Assembly: GCF_017676345.1 (NCBI RefSeq)
Contig: NZ_JAFFZM010000007.1
Location: forward strand, 248,001-312,000
Reading direction: 5' to 3'
Source of the DNA: Streptomyces smyrnaeus
GTDB lineage: Bacteria; Actinomycetota; Actinomycetes; Streptomycetales; Streptomycetaceae
Length of the DNA stretch: 64,000 nt
Part shown: piece by piece, positions 40,809 through 51,600 of the stretch
How the letters are laid out: the number at the start of each line of letters is the position of its first letter
Position numbering within the stretch: the first letter of the stretch is position 1
Position numbers and translations under genes: made by a program
The notes under the pieces: generated by a model
The model's input: only the letters and a program-made list of their open reading frames with translations
The model's database searches: none
Told to the model about the DNA's origin: nothing

Positions 40809-42236
40809 TCACCGTACCGCGGCCCATCCGTTCGGCCCTCCGTTCGCCCCCTCGTCGGAGGGCGTCGCGTGCAGACAGGTCAGCAGGGTACGGGCCTGGA
40901 CGTTGACGTAGTGGCTGTGCTGGGCGAGCGCGGCCAGCTGGCCGTACGACATCCAGCGGAAGCCGGGCGGCTCGTGCGCGTCCTCCGCTTCGACGACGAG
41001 ATAGCGGCTGACCGAGTCCAGGAACCGGCCGCCCTCCTCGGAGTGCAGTGCCGAGTAGCGGATCCGGGAGGGGTCGGCCGTCTGCACCGTGTCGAGGAAC
41101 GGCGGTCGCTGTCCGGCCGGCAGCTGCGCATAGTTGCCGGGGGTGCACTGGACGGTGGGACCCAGCTCGGCGGTGTCGAGCAGACCGCCCTCCGCGCGGG
41201 CGCTGACGAGCACGTGCGGGACACCGCCGAAGTCACGGCGCAGAAAGGCGACGAGGCCCTGGCCGTGCGGTTCGAGGAGCGGTTGCGTCCACGCGGCAAC
41301 CTCGCGGCTGCTCGCGCGCACCGAGACGGCCACGATCCGGAAGTAGCGGTGGTCCTCGTGGTCGATCGAGTGCGGTGCGCGCAGCCAGCCGGGCACCTCG
41401 GCGAGGGGGAAGCGCTCGGCCGATGCCTGGATCGCGGCGCGCTGTTCCACCAGCCAGGAGAGCAGCTCGGTGTCGGAGTACGCGGCGCGCGGCGCGGCCT
41501 GCACCGGCACTCCGGCGAGCACGGACCGCGCGTCCATGTTGACCACCAGGTCGTGGCGCAGCAGCTCGGCGATCTGGCCGAGGGTCAGCCAGCGGAAGTC
41601 CTCGTGCGGCGGGATGTCGTCGGTCACCTCGACGATCATGTTGCGGTTGCGCTTGCGGTGGAACCACGAGCCGTGCTCGGACTGGAGCACGTCGGAGAGC
41701 ACACTGCCCCGGGCCGGGGCCGTGAAGTGGTCGAGATAGCGCACGGACGCGCCCCTGTGGACCTTGGTGTAGTTGCTGCGGGTGGCCTGGACGGTCGGCG
41801 AGAGCTGGAGGAGGTTGGGGTTGCCGGGCTCCATCTTGGCCTGCAGCAAGAAGTGCAGCACGCCGTCGAACTCCTTGGCGAGGATCCCGAGGATGCCGAC
41901 CTCCGGCTGGCAGATGATCGGCTGGCACCACTGCCGGTCGTCGACCGCGGCCCGCAGCCCCTCGACCGTGAAGAACTTGCCGCTGCGGTGCACCAGGTTG
42001 CCGGTGTCGGGGTCGAACGACCAGCCGTCCAACTCGGCGAACGGTATACGGTCCACGGCGAACGGGACGGCCCGGCGCCGGCTCTCCAGCCATCCGAGGA
42101 TCTCGTCCAGGTCAGCCGCCGGGCCCGCTGCCGTGGCAGCCGAGCGTGCGACACGAGCCGCCAGGCCGGTGTCCTGGCGGGCCCGGAGCGGGGTACGCGT
42201 GTTCGCCGCGGCGGGTACGCGCGTCGGGGCGCTCAC
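40809..42236 (-). CDS. NDP-hexose 2,3-dehydratase
   Basis: A 475-residue enzyme of the SpnO/UrdS/TylX3 type that removes the C2 hydroxyl of dTDP-4-keto-6-deoxyglucose. It contains the two homologous halves of the family. [40 protein letters not shown] and [20 protein letters not shown] followed by [12 protein letters not shown] form the first; [35 protein letters not shown] and [20 protein letters not shown] the second. It starts at GTG 42236 (AGGAG six bases upstream), overlapping the stop of the dehydrase gene by four bases. It is the last gene of the leftward sugar operon. Confidence 0.92.
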   Translation of the reverse strand: MSAPTRVPAAANTRTPLRARQDTGLAARVARSAATAAGPAADLDEILGWLESRRRAVPFAVDRIPFAELDGWSFDPDTGNLVHRSGKFFTVEGLRAAVDDRQWCQPIICQPEVGILGILAKEFDGVLHFLLQAKMEPGNPNLLQLSPTVQATRSNYTKVHRGASVRYLDHFTAPARGSVLSDVLQSEHGSWFHRKRNRNMIVEVTDDIPPHEDFRWLTLGQIAELLRHDLVVNMDARSVLAGVPVQAAPRAAYSDTELLSWLVEQRAAIQASAERFPLAEVPGWLRAPHSIDHEDHRYFRIVAVSVRASSREVAAWTQPLLEPHGQGLVAFLRRDFGGVPHVLVSARAEGGLLDTAELGPTVQCTPGNYAQLPAGQRPPFLDTVQTADPSRIRYSALHSEEGGRFLDSVSRYLVVEAEDAHEPPGFRWMSYGQLAALAQHSHYVNVQARTLLTCLHATPSDEGANGGPNGWAAVR

Positions 42237-43537
42237 CCGTGGCTCCTGACGAACTCCGCGATGGAGGCGACGACATAGTCGATCATCTCTTCGGTGAGGG
42301 CCGGGTAGACACCGATCCAGAAGGTCTGCTCTGTGATGGTGTCGCTGTTGGTCAGCTCGCCCGACACCCGGTGCGGCTGGTCGATGTAGGCCGGGTGACG
42401 GGTGAGGTTCCCGGCGAACAACCTGCGGGTGCCGATCCTGCGCGACTCCAGGAAGTCGACCAGCGCCGCACGGCTGAACGGAGCCTCGGGGTCGACGGTC
42501 AGCGCGAACCCGAACCAGCTCGGATCGCTGCGCGGTGTCGCCTCGGGCAGCACCAGCCACGGCAGTCCGTCCAGGCCCTCGCGCAGCAGCCGCCAGTTGC
42601 GGCGCCGCACCGAGCAGAAGTGGTCTAGCTTGTCCAACTGGCTGAGCCCCAAAGCGCCCTGCAGATCGGTGGCCTTCAGGTTGTAGCCCACGTGGGAGAA
42701 GATGTACTTGTGGTCGTAGCCGGCCGGCAGGGTCCCCATCTGGTAGCCGAACCGCTTGTGACATGTGTCGTTCTCCCCCGGCTCGCACCAGCAGTCGCGG
42801 CCCCAGTCCCGCAGCGACTCCACGATCCGGGCCAGCACCAGGTTCGAGGTGAGCACGCAGCCGCCCTCCCCCGTGGTCAGATGGTGGGCCGGGTAGAAGC
42901 TGACGGTGGCCAGATCGCCGAACGTGCCGGCCGGCCGTCCGTCGTAGGTCGACCCCACCGCGTCGCAGGTGTCCTCGATCAGCAGCAGGTCGTGGTCCTC
43001 GGCGAGCCGGGCCACCTCCGCCGCCTCGAAGGGGTTGCCGAGGGTGTGCGCCATGATGATGGCCCGGGTGCGCGGCCCGATGGCCCGTTCGAGCCGCTCG
43101 ACGGTGGTGTTGTACGTCCGCAGCTCGACGTCGACGAAGACCGGCACCAGGCCGTTCTGCAGGATCGGGTTGACGGTGGTGGGGAAGCCCGCCGCGACCG
43201 TCAGCACCTCGTCGCCGGGCCTGAGCCTGCGGTCGCCGAGCAGCGGGGAGGTCAGCGAGGAGACCGCGAGGAGGTTCGCCGAGGAGCCGGAGTTGGTCAG
43301 ATGGGCCTTGCGCCGCTTCATCCTGCGGGCGAAGGCCGACTCGAACCTGCGCGAGCTGCGTCCGGCGGCGATCCGCATGTCCAAGGCCGCCTCGACCAGT
43401 GCCGCCCTGTCCTCCTCGTCCAGCACGGCGCCGGACGGCCAGATCTCGGTGACGCCCGGGACGAAGCCGCCCCCGTCCTGGACGTCCTGGTGGTACTTGC
43501 GGACCTCGTCGAGGATGTGTGCGGCCCGTTCGTTCAT
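42233..43537 (-). CDS. NDP-4-keto-6-deoxyhexose 3-dehydrase (SpnQ/UrdQ/RfbH type)
   Basis: A 434-residue PLP/PMP-type dehydrase with an iron-sulphur cluster, which removes the C3 hydroxyl. The usual catalytic Lys is replaced by His in [17 protein letters not shown], as in CDP-4-keto-6-deoxyglucose-3-dehydrase (E1), so it acts as a dehydrase and not as an aminotransferase. The Fe-S cysteines are in [34 protein letters not shown] and [20 protein letters not shown] bind the cofactor. It needs an electron-donating reductase, not found in this window. ATG 43537 overlaps the upstream stop; GGAGG lies upstream. Confidence 0.93.
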   Translation of the reverse strand: MNERAAHILDEVRKYHQDVQDGGGFVPGVTEIWPSGAVLDEEDRAALVEAALDMRIAAGRSSRRFESAFARRMKRRKAHLTNSGSSANLLAVSSLTSPLLGDRRLRPGDEVLTVAAGFPTTVNPILQNGLVPVFVDVELRTYNTTVERLERAIGPRTRAIIMAHTLGNPFEAAEVARLAEDHDLLLIEDTCDAVGSTYDGRPAGTFGDLATVSFYPAHHLTTGEGGCVLTSNLVLARIVESLRDWGRDCWCEPGENDTCHKRFGYQMGTLPAGYDHKYIFSHVGYNLKATDLQGALGLSQLDKLDHFCSVRRRNWRLLREGLDGLPWLVLPEATPRSDPSWFGFALTVDPEAPFSRAALVDFLESRRIGTRRLFAGNLTRHPAYIDQPHRVSGELTNSDTITEQTFWIGVYPALTEEMIDYVVASIAEFVRSHG

Positions 43538-44484
43538 CGTTCGTCCCTCCCTTGGCCGCCCGCGTCCGCGAGCAGATCCCTCAGTGAGTCCTCCAGGCTG
43601 CGGCGCGGGGTCCAGCCCAGCAGCCGCCGCGCGCGTGAGACGTCGAGCAGCAGCCAGGGCAGGTCGGAGCGTGACTCCGCCGCCGTCCGCTCCTCCACGA
43701 CCCGCAGCGGGCGGCCGCTGTAGCCGATCAGCAGATCGACGAGCCGGCGCACGGGAACGGCCGCTCCCCGCCCGATGTTGACGACCTGGCCGACGACGGT
43801 GCGCGCGGGTGCCCGCGCGGTCGCGAGCACGGCCTGGGCGACATCGCGTACGTCGACCAGGTCGCGGTAGGCACGCAGCGGCGCGAGGCGCAGCTCCTCC
43901 TTGCCCGCGGCCAGCTCCGCGGCCACCAGACCGGGCAGGCCGGCGCGGGGCGCACCCGGCCCGCAGGCCACCGAGACCCGCAGCACCACTCCGTCGAGGC
44001 CCCGCTCGGCCGCGGCCCGCAGCACCGTCTGCGAGCCGCGCAGCTTCGTGCGCCCGTACGCGGTGGCCGGGTCCAGCGGCCAGTTCTCGTCGATCGCCTG
44101 CCCGTGCCGGGCCGGTCCGTACTCGTAGGCGCTGCCGAGCTGGATGAGACGCGGCGGGCTGGGCAGCCCGGCGACCGCGTCGGCCAGCCGGTCGACGAGG
44201 TCGGCGTTGAGCGCGGCCATCTCCTCCTCGGTGCCGCCCCAGACCGCGCCGGAGGCGTTGACCAGCACCCGGGCCCCGGTGTCGGCGCACAGTCGGGCCA
44301 ACTCGGCCGTGTCGGCGGCCGCCAGATCCAGCCGCACGGTGCTGAGGCCCGCCGTGCCGGGCCCGTCCTGCGATGCGGGGCGGGACACCCTTACGACGGT
44401 GGCACCGACCGAGGTGAACGCCGTGCAGATGTGCCGTCCCAGATAGCCGGAGCCACCCAGTACGAGGACCGGCCCACCGGTCAC
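43534..44484 (-). CDS. NDP-hexose 4-ketoreductase
   Basis: A 316-residue extended [21 protein letters not shown] (about 6-23) binds NAD(P). The catalytic set is Ser in [15 protein letters not shown] and Tyr-Lys in [12 protein letters not shown] (about 140-152). The layout matches the UrdR/SpnO-like reductases that set the stereochemistry at C4 of deoxysugars. It should act last on the nucleotide sugar, giving the 4-hydroxyl. It starts at GTG 44484, overlapping the methyltransferase stop (GTGA). The stereochemical outcome cannot be read from sequence. Confidence 0.88.
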   Translation of the reverse strand: MTGGPVLVLGGSGYLGRHICTAFTSVGATVVRVSRPASQDGPGTAGLSTVRLDLAAADTAELARLCADTGARVLVNASGAVWGGTEEEMAALNADLVDRLADAVAGLPSPPRLIQLGSAYEYGPARHGQAIDENWPLDPATAYGRTKLRGSQTVLRAAAERGLDGVVLRVSVACGPGAPRAGLPGLVAAELAAGKEELRLAPLRAYRDLVDVRDVAQAVLATARAPARTVVGQVVNIGRGAAVPVRRLVDLLIGYSGRPLRVVEERTAAESRSDLPWLLLDVSRARRLLGWTPRRSLEDSLRDLLADAGGQGRDER

Positions 44485-45470
44485 TGGCCGGCGCTGCCGT
44501 TCGTGCCGCCCTCACCGTTGCCGCCGCCCGCACCATTCGGGCCGCCCTCGCCGTTGGTGCCACCGGCGTTCTTCGCGTAGACGGCCTGCCAGAAATAGCT
44601 CCACGGAATACCGCGGCCCTCCCTGACGCAGGTCCACGCGTCACCGGGCCGATAGGCGTCGAGGAAGGCGGGCACGGCCGCCTTGACGGCCTCGGTGTCG
44701 TGAATGTCGAGCAGCTGCCGAAGAGGCCCGTTCTCCAGCGCCATCTGCACGGCTTCATCGCCCTTCCGGTAACCGTCCATGCTCTTGTCGAGATACTTCC
44801 CGACGGGGTTCTTCACGAAGAACCCCGTACAGACACGGTCGATGATCCTCAGATACTCCGTCACCGTTTCCGGAGCCATCTCCGTGAACGAGTGCACATT
44901 GACGCACAGATCGAAGCGGGACGACTCCAGCGCGGCTGCCACGTCGTCGTCCACAGGGATGAACCGCACCTTCGCGAACTGCTTGTCGTCCAGCACCTCG
45001 CGCAGATAGCGGCGGCTCAGTCCCAGTGTGTTCTTCAGGTCGACGATGCAGTACTCGGCCAGGTCGTAGTTGGAGAGCATCGCGTGGCACACCCGCCCGT
45101 ACCCGGCACCGATCTCCAGGACGCGGGCGCCGCGCAACTCGACGGCCTTCTCGATGAATCCCAGCTCCTGCGAGGCCTGCAGGTAGTCCAGGCACACGGA
45201 CTTTCCGTCGATACGGACCGCGATCGGGTTCCCCACCTCGCGGTTGCGCACCTTCTCGATCCTCGCCCATTCCTCCGGGGTCAGCCGGGTGGCCAGCTCG
45301 TACAGCAGCGCCTTGAGATACCGCACTCCGTTCGTCGTCGGGTCCCAGAGTGCGAGATGGAAATTCCTCGGGTCCGACTTGAAGTCGGTCAGATCGGCGG
45401 ACGCCTCTTCGGTGACCCACAGCTCGCTGATGCGCTGCCACTGCCGACTCGCCTGCAAACCCTGTGCCAT
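44481..45470 (-). CDS. Putative sugar O-methyltransferase
   Basis: A 329-residue protein of the putative sugar O-methyltransferase group. It shows the SAM loop [18 protein letters not shown] (about 114-131), [17 protein letters not shown] (acidic strand end), [20 protein letters not shown] and [14 protein letters not shown] near the end. The last 28 residues are a Gly/Asn/Glu repeat ([20 protein letters not shown]) that is probably disordered. It is the first gene of the leftward sugar operon, so it most likely methylates the C4 hydroxyl of the finished trideoxy sugar, before or after transfer. Start ATG 45470 has a GGGAG-type site. Confidence 0.85.
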   Translation of the reverse strand: MAQGLQASRQWQRISELWVTEEASADLTDFKSDPRNFHLALWDPTTNGVRYLKALLYELATRLTPEEWARIEKVRNREVGNPIAVRIDGKSVCLDYLQASQELGFIEKAVELRGARVLEIGAGYGRVCHAMLSNYDLAEYCIVDLKNTLGLSRRYLREVLDDKQFAKVRFIPVDDDVAAALESSRFDLCVNVHSFTEMAPETVTEYLRIIDRVCTGFFVKNPVGKYLDKSMDGYRKGDEAVQMALENGPLRQLLDIHDTEAVKAAVPAFLDAYRPGDAWTCVREGRGIPWSYFWQAVYAKNAGGTNGEGGPNGAGGGNGEGGTNGSAGQ

Positions 45471-45694
45471 CCCACTCTCCCGCCCTCGCCGCTCGGCTGC
45501 CTGCCGCCCAGCGTCACCGCCGCTCCTAAAGCCCGTCTAACCCCCGGATTCCGCCGGAAGCCACCGGCCACGACGGCGCAGCCCGGCACCGGCGGGCCAA
45601 AGCACCGGGTTAGCCGCCCTTTAGAACCGCACCGAGAGTGGTGGTCCCACAACACCAGCACCCGACCATCAGCGGAGTGGCGACAAGGCGGGCC
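45471..45694. promoter_or_regulatory. Divergent promoter region between sugar operon and PKS
   Basis: This 224-bp gap lies between two outward-running gene groups and holds the paired repeat described at 45526-45625. AAGG near 45684 is the only ribosome-site-like element for the PKS start. Confidence 0.5.
45526..45625. promoter_or_regulatory. Widely spaced inverted copies of CTAAAG...CTAACCC, possible pathway-regulator sites
   Basis: CTAAAGCCCGTCTAACCCCCGG (45526-45547, split here as ctaaagcccgtctaac + ccccgg) recurs inverted as ccgggttagccgccctttag (45606-45625, reverse complement CTAAAGGGCGGCTAACCCGG). Shared parts are CTAAAG, CG and CTAACCC...GG. The copies lie about 80 bp apart, one toward each divergent gene group. 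A common activator or repressor is inferred. Confidence 0.55.
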
Positions 45695-48600
45695 ATGGCG
45701 AACAACGAAGAGAAGCTCCTCGACTACCTCAAGCGCGCCACCACGGATCTGCGCACCGCACAGCGCCGGTTGAAGGAGGTCGAGGCAGCCGGCCGCGAGC
45801 CCATCGCGATCGTCGGCATGGCCTGCCGGTTCCCCGGCGGCGTACGCTCGCCCGAGGAGCTGTGGGACCTGGTGGCACGGGGCGGGGACGCCATCGGCGG
45901 GTTGCCGGAGGACCGCAACTGGGACCTGGAAGCCCTCTACGACCCCGACCCGCAGCACCCCGGCACCAGCAACACCACCCAGGGCGGCTTCCTGGACGAC
46001 GTCGCCGGATTCGACGCCGCGTTCTTCGGGATATCGCCACGCGAGGCCATCGGCATGGCACCGCAGCAGCGGCTGGCCCTGGAGGCCTGCTGGGAGGCCA
46101 TCGAGCACGCGGGCATCGACCCGCAGTCGCTGCGCGGCAGCCGCACCGGCACCTTCATCGGCTGCGACCACCTGGACTACTACTCCGACCCGTCCCAGGT
46201 ACCGGACGGCTCCGCCGGCTACTTCACCATCGGAAACACCGCCAGCGTGGTGTCCGGCCGGGTGGCCTACCTCCTCGGCCTGCAGGGCGCAGCGGTCACG
46301 GTGGACACCGCCTGCTCCTCCGCCTCCGTCACCCTCCACCTGGCGTCCCGCTCGCTGCGGCAGTCGGAATGCTCCCTCGCACTTGCGGGCGGGGTCGCGG
46401 TGATGTCCTCGTCCGCCCCCTTCGTCGGCTTCGCCGACCTCGGTGTGCTCGCACCCGACGGCAGGTCCAAGGCGTTCTCCGCGCACGCGGACGGTATGAC
46501 CATGTCCGAGGGCGTCGGCATCCTGCTGTTGGAGCGGCTGTCGGACGCACGGCGCAACGGGCACCAGGTGCTGGCCGTCATACGCGGCTCCGCGATCAAC
46601 CAGGACGGCACCAGCAACGGCCTCACCGCCCCCAACGGGCCTGCCCAGCAGCGGGTCATCACCGAAGCACTCGCCGACGCGCGGCTGACGGCGGCCGACG
46701 TCGACACCGTGGAGGCCCACGGCACGGGCACCACCCTCGGCGACCCGATCGAGGCCCAGGCACTGCTCGCCACCTACGGCCGGGAGCGGCCGGAAGGACG
46801 CCCGCTCTGGCTCGGTTCGGTGAAGTCCAACATCGGCCATACCCAGATGGCCGCCGGGGCAGCAGGTGTCATCAAGATGGTGCTGGCCATGCGGCACGGG
46901 ACGCTGCCCGCCTCCCTGCACCTGAGCGAGCCCACCCCCGAGGTGGACTGGAGCTCGGGGGCTGTCGAACTGCTGACGGAGCCACGCGACTGGCCACGCG
47001 GGGAGGGCCCGCGCCGCGCCGGCGTCTCGTCGTTCGGCATCTCCGGCACGAACGCCCATCTGATCCTGGAGGAGGCCGACGAGGAAGAACCCTCGTCACC
47101 CGCCCACCTCGGATCGCCACCGTCCGGCCATGCGTCCGAGCGGGCCGCGGAAGTGATGCCGTGGGTCCTGTCGGGGCGTACGGCGGACGCACTGCGGGGC
47201 CAGGCTCGGCGCCTGGCCGACTGGCTGGCCACCGACCCGGCCCCCGGTCCGGCCCCCGGTCCGGACGCACAGGACGTCGGCTGGTCGCTCGCCACCACCC
47301 GCTCGGTCTTCGAGCAGCGGGCGGTGGTGCTGGGGCAGGGTGGGGAGGAGCTGCTTGCGGGCGTGCGGGCGCTGGCCGCTGGTGAGCCGCACCCGGATGT
47401 GATCGGCCCGGGCGAGCGGGTGGGCGACGGTGGGCTCGTGTGGCTGTTCAGCGGACAGGGCAGCCAGCGCGTCGGCATGGGCGCCGAGCTGTATGCCCGC
47501 TTCCCCGTGTTCGCTGAGGCTTTCGACCAGGTCTGTGGACTGCTGGACCCGCACCTGGGCGTTTCGTTGCGGGAGGTGGTGTTCGAGGGCAGTGCGGAGC
47601 GGTTGGAGCACACGACGTGTGCGCAGGCGGGGTTGTTTGCGCTGCAGGTGGGGCTGGCGCGGTTGTTGGGTTCGTTCGGGGTGCGTCCGGATGCGGTGGT
47701 GGGCCACTCCATCGGCGAAGTGACGGCGGCCTATGTGGCCGGGGTGTTCTCGCTGGAGGACGCCTGCGCCCTGGTGGCGGCCCGGGCGACGTTGATGGGG
47801 GCGCTGCCCGAGGGCGGAGCGATGGTCGCCGTCGAAGCCGGCGCCGACGAACTCGACCTGCCCGAGGGCGTGGCGGTTGCCGCGCTGAACACGCCCACCA
47901 GCACCGTCATCTCCGGCCCGGAGGAACCGGTGCTGGAGCTGGCGGCGGAGTGGAAGTCCCGAGGCCGAAAGACCAAACGGCTGGCGGTCAGCCACGCCTT
48001 CCACTCCCCGTTGATGGAACCGATGCTGGAGGACTTCCGACGGGCCATCGAGGGCCTGGACTACCAGCCACCCTCCCTCCCACTGATCAGCAACCTGACC
48101 GGGCAGCCCGCCGACGAGCGCATCACCACCCCCGACTACTGGTGCGAGCACATCCGCCAGCCGGTCCACTTCGCCCCGGCCATCGCTCGGACCGCCCACG
48201 ACGCGGGCACCTATCTGGAGCTGGGCCCCGATCCGGTACTGGCCACTGCCACCCAGCACACGCTCCGGCACCACCGTGTCGCCGACAGCCGGGACGACGG
48301 GCTGGAGCCGTCGGTCGTGCCGACCCTGTCCCGGAGGCGGCCCGAGGTGACCGGACTCCTGCACGCCCTGGCCCGGCTGCACGCCTCCGGGTCGGACGTG
48401 GACTGGGCGACCGTCGTGGACGGCCACGGCGGGGAGCGGCGTCCGCGTGCCGTCGCACTGCCGACATACGCGTTCCAGCACCAGCGGTTCTGGTTGGCGC
48501 CGCCCAGCGTGCACGCCCCGCGGGGCAGCGAACTGGAAGCGGAGGAGGCACAGCTCTGGCAGGCCGTCGAGAAGCTGGACGTCGAGGCACTGGCGAGCGG

Positions 48601-51600
48601 CCTGCGGCTCGGTGACGACAGCGAGGCCGTAGACACGCTCCGCCCCGCGCTGCCGATTCTGGCCGACTGGCGGCGTCGGCGACGGGAAGAAGCACGGCTG
48701 GACTCGTGGCGGTACCGGGTCGTCTGGTCGCCGCTGCCTGCCGGAGACCGGAAGGAGTCGACCGGCCCGCGCGGTACCTGGCTGGTGTTCGTCCCCACCG
48801 GGAGCGAGGAGGACCCGGCCGTACGGATGTCCGTGCAGGCGCTGCGGAAGCACGGCGCGGAGCCGCGTGTCCACCAGGTGGATGTCGCGACGGCCGACCG
48901 TGCCGTGCTGGCCGCCCAGGTGGCCGAGCTGAGGAGCGCGCGGACCGAAGCGACCGGGACGACCGAGGCCGCCACCGAGGCAACCGAAGCGACCGGCGAC
49001 GACTCACCGGCGGGTGTGCTGTGCCTGCTGCCCTTGGACGGCGGTGCGTTCCTCCCGGAGCACCCGGCGGTCCCGGCCGGACTCGCGGCGACGACGGCAC
49101 TGTTCCAGGCTCTCGGCGACGCGGGGGTCGAAGCTCCCATGTGGTGCGTGACGCAGGGCGCGGTATCCGTCTCGCCTGCTGAGCCGCTCCCCCACCCGGC
49201 CCAGGCGCCGGTCTGGGGCCTGGGCCGGGTGGCCGCACTCGAACATCCCCAGCGCTGGGGCGGTCTGGTCGACCTGCCGACGGAACTCGACTCCCGAGCC
49301 GCCGACCGACTGGCCGCACTGCTTGCCGAAGACCGTGCCGAGGAACCGTCCGAGGACCAGGTGGCCCTTCGGGGATCCGGCAGCTACGTGCGACGCCTGC
49401 GACGGGCACCCGCCTCGCAGGGCCTCGACGCCACGTGGCGGCCCGAGGGGACCACACTCGTCACCGGCGGCACCGGCGGACTCGGGGCCCACCTGGCCCG
49501 CCGGCTCGCGGAGCACGGCGCGCCGCACCTCCTTCTCGTCTCCCGCGGCGGGCCCGACGCACCCGGCACCACCGAACTGGTCCAAGAGCTACGCGCCTTG
49601 GGCACCCAGGTCACCGTCGAGGCATGTGACGTGTCCGACCGTGAGGCCGTGCGACGGCTGCTCGACGGCGTGCCCGAGTCGTATCCGCTCACCGCCGTCT
49701 TCCACGCCGCCGGTACGGCCGAGATCGGGCCCGTGGCCGAACTGGACGCGGAGGCCCTGCACCGCCAGTTGAGCTCGAAGGCCCTGGCGGCGGCGCATCT
49801 GCACGAGTTGACGCGGAACCTGGACCTGAGTGCCTTCGTGCTGTTCTCGTCCAACGCCGCGACCTGGGGCAGCGGCAGACAGGGCGCGTACGCCGCTGCC
49901 AACACCTACCTCGACGCCCTCGCCGAACACCGCCGCGGCCTCGGACTGCCCGCCACCAGTGTGGCCTGGGGCCCCTGGGGCGAGATCGGCATGGCCGCGG
50001 ATCAGGAAACACTCGCCTACCTCAGCAAACGCGGTCTCGCGCCGCTCGACCCCGGTCTCGCCACCACATGTCTGCACCAAGCGCTCAGCAGCGGTGACAC
50101 CACTCTGACTGTCGCCGACGTCGACTGGGAGAAGTTCTCCGCGGCCTTTGCCGCGCAGCGCCCCAGCCCGCTGCTCAGCGGTCTGACCACGACCACCGGC
50201 ACGACCACCGGCACCGGCACGGAGCAGTACTCCGAGGCCCTCGGGAACTCCGGTAATGCCTCGCCCGACGGTCCGCTGCACCGGGAACTCGCAGACAGCA
50301 CACCCGCGCAGCAGCTCCGGATCCTCCTGCAGCACGTCCAGGCCCGTGCCGCCACGGTCCTGGGCCACCCGGACCCGACGGCGCTCCCACCCTCCCGGCC
50401 GTTCCAGGAACTGGGCTTCGACTCACTCACCGCCGTCGAGCTCCGCAACCAGCTCACCGCGCTGACCGGCGAGAACCTTCCGCCCACCGCTGTTTTCGAC
50501 CACCCCACGCCCCAGGCACTCGCCGGATACCTGCGCACACGGCTGTGCGGTACGACGACAGATGCCGGCGCCGCGGCCGCTCAGGGACGGCGGGGCTCGG
50601 CAGCCGACGCGGCACCGAGCGACGAGCCGATCGCCATTGTGAGCATGGCGTGCCGCTTCCCCGGAGGCGTCCGTACACCGGACGAACTGTGGGACCTCGT
50701 CGCGCAGGGCAGGGATGCCATATCCGGGCTGCCCACCGATCGCGGTTGGGACCTGGACGCGGTCTACGACCCCGACCCCGACCACCGTGGCACCAGCTAC
50801 GTACGCGAGGGCGGCTTCCTCCACGACGCGGCCAGGTTCGACGCGGCGTTCTTCGGCATCAGCCCGCGTGAGGCGCTGGCCATGGACCCGCAGCAGCGAC
50901 TGCTGCTGGAGACCGCCTGGGAGACCTTCGAAAACGCCGGCCTCGACCGCGCCTCGCTCCAGGGCAGCAACACCGGGATCTTCACGGGCGGCACCTTCCA
51001 GGGATACGGCTCCGGCGGCAGTGCGGCCGCCCCCGATGTCGAGGGCTTCCTGCTCGCGGGCGGCACACCGAGCGTCATGTCCGGCCGGCTCGCCTACTCC
51101 TTCGGCCTGGAGGGGCCCGCGATGACGGTGGACACGGCGTGTTCGTCGTCGTTGGTCGCGATGCATCTGGCGGCCCAGGCGCTGCGCCAGGGCGAGTGCG
51201 AACTGGCGTTGGCCGGTGGCGTCGCGGTGATGGCCACGCCTGCGACATTCGTCGAGTTCTCGCGCCAGCGCGGCCTCGCACGGGACGGCCGCTGCAAACC
51301 GTACGCCGCCGGGGCGGACGGCACGGGCTGGGGCGAGGGCGTCGGGCTGGTCCTGCTGGAACGACTGTCCGACGCCCAGCGCAACGGCCACCGCGTACTG
51401 GCCGTATTGCGGGGCTCGGCCGTGAACCAGGACGGCACCAGCAATGGTTTGACGGCGCCGAACGGTCCGTCGCAGGAGCGGGTGATCCGGCAGGCGTTGG
51501 CGGGTGCCCGGTTGTCGGCTGCTGATGTGGATGTGGTCGAGGGGCATGGGACGGGGACGACGCTGGGTGACCCGATCGAGGCGCAGGCGTTGTTGTCGAC

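Noticed and set aside
42233..43537. Reading the DegT-type protein as a sugar aminotransferase
   Set aside because: The PLP-binding Lys is replaced by His ([12 protein letters not shown]) and Fe-S cysteines are present, which marks the 3-dehydrase group.
45797..47078. KS1 as a loading-module KSQ
   Set aside because: The active-site residue is Cys (VDTACSSAS), not Gln, and a docking coiled coil precedes it, so it is an extension module.
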